From positions 1 to 8,793 of the forward strand of contig SFLA01000047.1 of NCBI GenBank assembly GCA_004553575.1: a stretch of 8,793 nucleotides of DNA, in the 5' to 3' direction. The position numbers and the translations under genes were made by a program. A model generated the notes under the pieces. The model ran no database searches. It was not told the origin of the DNA and was given only the letters and a program-made list of their open reading frames with translations. Shown in pieces: positions 6,471 to 8,793 of this stretch; within the stretch, counting starts at the first letter, position 1, and every line of letters begins with the position of its first letter. The DNA is from Clostridiales bacterium (GTDB lineage Bacteria; Bacillota; Clostridia; Oscillospirales; CAG-382).

Positions 6471-7332
6471 TTCCGAAACAAGATTCCTTATAGTCGGACT
6501 CGGCGTAATGGGCGGAAGCTATGCAAAGGCACTTTCCCGCAGAGGCTGTTCGGTAAGCGGCATTACGCTGGAGCAGAAGGATATCGATTATGCGGTTGCA
6601 CAGGGAATCATTGCCCGCGGTTCGACCGTTCCCGATCCCGGGCTTGTCGCTTCTGCCGATGTAATAGTGTTCGCACTGTATCCGCATACCTTTGTGGAGT
6701 GGATAGAACGGTATCAGCATCTGCTGAGCCCCGGAGCTCTTGTAACCGATGTATGCGGCGTAAAAACATCGGTGATTAAAAAGATTCAGAGCATTCTTCG
6801 CCCGGATGTGGAATTTATATCAGCTCATCCGATGGCGGGCAGAGAGGGAAGCGGTATCGAATTCAGCGACGATGCGGTGTTCAGGGGTGCTAACTATATT
6901 GTAACGCCGACTCCGTCGAACACGCCCGAGGCTGTCGAAGCGGCGAAGGAGATAGGACGCATGCTCGGATTCGGGTCGATATCGGAGCTGACTCCGGAGC
7001 GCCACGACGAGATAGTCGGTTATCTTTCGCAGCTGACCCACTGCATTGCGGTATCGCTTATGACCTGCCGTCAAAGCGAGGGTATGGAGCTGTATACAGG
7101 CGATTCTTTCCGGGACCTTACGAGGATAGCCCGGATAAACGACGACATGTGGAGCGAGCTGTTCCTGCTTAACCGCGAGCAGCTGCTTATGCAGATGGAC
7201 GAATTCGAAAACGAATTCCGACGTTTAAGATCGTTCATCTCGTACGGCGACCGCGAGAGTATGCGCGAGATGATGCGCGAATCCACCCGTCGCAGGGCGC
7301 TTTTCGATAAAAAGAAGCAGGGAGACCAATAA
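6460..7332 (+). CDS. tyrA: Prephenate dehydrogenase family protein (TyrA)
   Basis: The family oxidatively decarboxylates prephenate (or arogenate) toward tyrosine. The 290-aa product has an N-terminal Rossmann domain and a helical C-terminal dimerisation domain, with no chorismate mutase and no ACT domain. The nucleotide loop is GLGVMGGS (residues 13-20). The catalytic region includes TDVCGVK (96-102), AHPMAGREGSG (122-132), QLTH (191-194), and SFRDLTRIA with Arg222. At the end of the second strand the residue that is acidic in NAD-specific enzymes appears as Thr36 (SGITLE). This might indicate NADP use, but that is only an inference. Whether the substrate is prephenate or arogenate cannot be read from sequence alone. 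The gene overlaps aroA by eleven bases and is followed two bases later by the DAHP synthase. Confidence 0.92.
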   Translation: MTINSETRFLIVGLGVMGGSYAKALSRRGCSVSGITLEQKDIDYAVAQGIIARGSTVPDPGLVASADVIVFALYPHTFVEWIERYQHLLSPGALVTDVCGVKTSVIKKIQSILRPDVEFISAHPMAGREGSGIEFSDDAVFRGANYIVTPTPSNTPEAVEAAKEIGRMLGFGSISELTPERHDEIVGYLSQLTHCIAVSLMTCRQSEGMELYTGDSFRDLTRIARINDDMWSELFLLNREQLLMQMDEFENEFRRLRSFISYGDRESMREMMRESTRRRALFDKKKQGDQ

Positions 7333-7334
7333 AT

Positions 7335-8360
7335 ATGGAATTTATAAGAAAGCTGCCGATACCTCAGGAGGTAAAGGCAATGTATCCCGCCACGCCGGAG
7401 ATGCTTAGAATCAAAGAGGAACGTGATTCCGAAATACGCAGGGTATTCACGGGTGAATCCAACCTTTTTCTGCTTATAATAGGGCCGTGCTCCGCCGACC
7501 GTGAGGATGCGGTTCTGGATTATGTTTCGCGTCTTCGCAGGGTACAGGAAAAGGTGCAGGATAAGATATTGATAATCCCGCGCATCTACACCAACAAGCC
7601 GCGTACCACCGGGGAAGGCTATAAGGGCATGCTGCATCAGCCGAATCCGACCGAAAAGCCGGATATGTTCAAAGGCATAGTTGCCATACGCAAGCTGCAT
7701 ATGCGAGCGCTGGCCGAAACGGGCTTGGGCTGCGCGGACGAAATGCTTTACCCCGAAAACCACCGTTATCTGTCCGACCTGCTGTCGTATGTTGCCGTCG
7801 GTGCAAGGTCGGTCGAGGATCAGCAGCACCGCCTTACCGCAAGCGGTTTGGATATACCCGTAGGCATGAAGAATCCGACAGGCGGCGATCTGCGCGTAAT
7901 GATGAATTCGATAAAAGCCGCACAGCATCCGCACACCTTTATTTACAGAGGCTGGGAGGTTGTTTCGTCGGGTAATCCGTACGCTCACGCTATACTTCGC
8001 GGATATGTCAACAAGCACGGACAGTCGCTTCCGAATTATCATTATGAGGATCTTATGTTTCTGTGCGGACTGTACGCCGAATCCGGACTTTCCAATCCTT
8101 CGGTTATAGTTGATACCAACCATTCAAATTCGGACAAGAAATATATGGAACAGATACGCATAGCCAAGGAGGTACTGCACAGCTGCCGTCATTCCCGGGA
8201 CATAAAAAAGCTTGTAAAGGGCTTAATGATAGAGAGCTATATCGAGGACGGTTGTCAGCGTATCGGAAGCGACGACATTTACGGCAAATCGCTTACCGAT
8301 CCGTGCCTCGGTTGGGATAAGACCGAAAAGCTTATACTTGAGCTCGCGGATCAGCTCTGA
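7335..8360 (+). CDS. aroF: 3-deoxy-7-phosphoheptulonate (DAHP) synthase, type I
   Basis: This is the entry enzyme of the pathway, condensing PEP and erythrose 4-phosphate. The 341-aa protein belongs to the AroF/AroG/AroH-like type I class. It shows IIGPCSADRED with Cys52, PRIYTNKPRTTGEGYKG (residues 82-98), ADEMLYP, VAVGARSVEDQQHR, VGMKNPTGGDL, YAHAILRG, VDTNHSNSDKK with His263, MIESYIEDG with Glu300, and YGKSLTDPCLGW with Asp322. Cys52, His263, Glu300 and Asp322 are the expected metal ligands. It has only a short N-terminal extension of the kind that carries feedback sensing in this class, so inhibition by Phe or Tyr is plausible, but which one is not readable here. A GGGAG site lies ten bases before the ATG. 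As the last gene, it sits next to the operon terminator. The choice of symbol between aroF, aroG and aroH is by class only. Confidence 0.94.
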   Translation: MEFIRKLPIPQEVKAMYPATPEMLRIKEERDSEIRRVFTGESNLFLLIIGPCSADREDAVLDYVSRLRRVQEKVQDKILIIPRIYTNKPRTTGEGYKGMLHQPNPTEKPDMFKGIVAIRKLHMRALAETGLGCADEMLYPENHRYLSDLLSYVAVGARSVEDQQHRLTASGLDIPVGMKNPTGGDLRVMMNSIKAAQHPHTFIYRGWEVVSSGNPYAHAILRGYVNKHGQSLPNYHYEDLMFLCGLYAESGLSNPSVIVDTNHSNSDKKYMEQIRIAKEVLHSCRHSRDIKKLVKGLMIESYIEDGCQRIGSDDIYGKSLTDPCLGWDKTEKLILELADQL

Positions 8361-8418
8361 AAGCACGTCAGTATCTGCAGCTTCGGCAAGAATATCATAA
8401 TCCGTAAACACAGATTAA

Positions 8419-8455
8419 AAGGACTGAACGAATCAGATCGTTCAGTCCTTATTTT
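8419..8455 (+). terminator. Rho-independent terminator of the operon
   Basis: A perfect 13-bp inverted repeat pairs 8419-8431 with 8438-8450, leaving a six-base loop at 8432-8437. It is followed by ATTTT on the + side. On the complement it is followed by TTTTAAT, so it could also work for transcription entering from the right. It lies 58 bases after the DAHP synthase stop, where an operon end is expected. Confidence 0.88.
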
Positions 8456-8461
8456 GCAGTA

Positions 8462-8548
8462 ATGAATTCACGGGTATATCTGAAAAGGCAGATTAAAAAA
8501 TTGAACAGCAGGGAACAGACCGTTCTTCATTTCAGATTTACAGCTTGA
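8462..8548 (+). pseudogene. Short peptide resembling sigma-70 region 4, possible relic
   Basis: A 28-codon + frame begins at ATG 8462 with no ribosome site. It reads YLKRQIKKLNSREQTVLHFRF before a TGA. The KLNSREQ-x-VL-x-x-RF pattern is what the start of region 4 of sporulation-type sigma factors looks like. The rest of the helix-turn-helix is absent in all + frames. No upstream sigma domain can exist because the operon terminator lies immediately before it. This is most likely a decayed fragment or a chance match. Confidence 0.2.
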
Positions 8549-8696
8549 ATATATCCTCGTATGAAGCTTTCAAAATCTTTTTTAACAGTATGATTTCGTC
8601 CGGATATAAATGCCGCTGCGGTGATGCCGGGTATATTCCGTTCACATTGACCTTCATTGACATTGATCTCCCTGGCATTGCGACGATGGACGCCAT
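8538..8696 (-). CDS. Small minus-strand ORF with an XRE-like C-terminal tail, doubtful
   Basis: A 52-codon minus-strand frame ends RHLYPDEIILLKKILKASYE followed by DIFKL. That ending resembles the last helices of XRE-type DNA-binding proteins, where a phrase such as YP-x-x-x-x-LxKI is followed by DIF. The recognition helices are not present upstream, a TAG directly precedes the ATG, and no ribosome site is evident. If real, it is the 3' end of a broken regulator gene convergent with the operon. It could equally be noise. Confidence 0.2.
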   Translation of the reverse strand: MASIVAMPGRSMSMKVNVNGIYPASPQRHLYPDEIILLKKILKASYEDIFKL

Positions 8697-8700
8697 CTAG

Positions 8701-8793
8701 AGATCGACCTTTCAATTACCCTGTACCGTGAAACGAGCGGCGACATCCGGTTTTTTGTCGCCGAGTCATTTCATCCGCATCTTCAAGGAAAAC
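8701..8793 (+). pseudogene. AraC-family helix-turn-helix fragment, running off the right end
   Basis: The + frame open from 8701 to the window end reads SGFLSPSHFIRIFKEN. This closely fits the second-helix signature of AraC/XylS regulators, which usually continues with TG and a proline. The preceding residues (FQLPCTVKRAA) also fit the end of the first DNA-binding helix pair. A TAG at 8698-8700 interrupts the frame, although residues before it (IATMDAI) could still be part of the same domain. A gene start is not available in the window. The piece is therefore either a degraded regulator with a premature stop or the visible part of a frameshifted gene continuing to the right. Confidence 0.35.

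Larger units (their letters stand above)
8456..8793. other. Right flank without an intact gene
   Basis: This 338-base stretch after the terminator contains no complete gene I can defend. The first part (8461-8580) is about 34% GC, much lower than the operon. It holds only the sigma-like peptide, the minus-strand XRE-like tail and the AraC-type fragment described separately. I see no tRNA, CRISPR repeat or inverted-repeat element end. Confidence 0.5.

Noticed and set aside
7071..8123. 350-codon minus-strand ORF opposite tyrA and the DAHP synthase
   Set aside because: It crosses two clear + strand genes and shows no domain signature; it is a frame shadow.
8223..8411. Minus-strand 62-codon ORF overlapping the end of the DAHP synthase
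   Set aside because: It is mostly antisense to conserved DAHP synthase codons, starts with GTG, and has no recognisable ribosome site.
8738..8763. Perfect 7-bp inverted repeat with a T run, considered as a terminator
   Set aside because: The T run is inside the loop rather than after the stem, and the repeat lies within the AraC-like coding frame.
1..8793. tRNA, rRNA, CRISPR arrays, insertion sequence ends, T-box or tryptophan-type leader
   Set aside because: None is visible. The operon leader that might carry a T-box or attenuator is not present because the DNA upstream of pheA is replaced at the breakpoint.

Overview
This window carries a compact eight-gene aromatic amino-acid operon on the + strand (about 401-8450). 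It encodes all seven shikimate-pathway activities plus the phenylalanine and tyrosine branch enzymes. Gene order is pheA (5'-truncated), aroB, aroC, an aroE-aroK fusion, aroQ, aroA, tyrA and a type I DAHP synthase (aroF-like). A strong rho-independent terminator closes it at 8419-8455. Purine-rich ribosome binding sites, ATGA-type overlaps and the protein styles suggest a gut-type Clostridia member (Oscillospirales/Ruminococcaceae-like). That placement is inferred from style, not from a database match.

Layout: (1) 1-400 holds two small minus-strand ORFs, joined by a 4-base ATGA overlap, in locally very GC-rich DNA (about 72% GC over 61-180). I do not recognise either protein. (2) Near 395-405 the sequence switches abruptly into the middle of the first helix of a chorismate mutase domain on the + strand, so the P-protein gene has no proper start. 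This is either a real rearrangement or insertion, or a chimeric assembly join. (3) 401-8360 is the operon, with almost no intergenic space. (4) 8361-8455 is the 3' tail and terminator. (5) 8456-8793 is AT-rich at first (about 34% GC over 8461-8580) and holds no intact gene that I can support. It does contain three weak relic-like signals: a sigma-region-4-like peptide, an XRE-like C-terminal tail on the minus strand, and an AraC-type helix-turn-helix fragment running off the right end.

How the genes work together: the DAHP synthase condenses PEP and erythrose 4-phosphate. AroB, AroQ and the two halves of AroE-AroK then give shikimate 3-phosphate, and AroA and AroC yield chorismate. Chorismate mutase (normally the N-terminus of the pheA product) makes prephenate, which the prephenate dehydratase/ACT part of PheA takes toward phenylalanine and TyrA takes toward tyrosine. 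As the window stands, the mutase domain is broken and no other gene here supplies that step.

I found no clearly undescribed system. The items most worth a second look are the breakpoint inside pheA, the AroE-AroK fusion, and the relic-like right flank.
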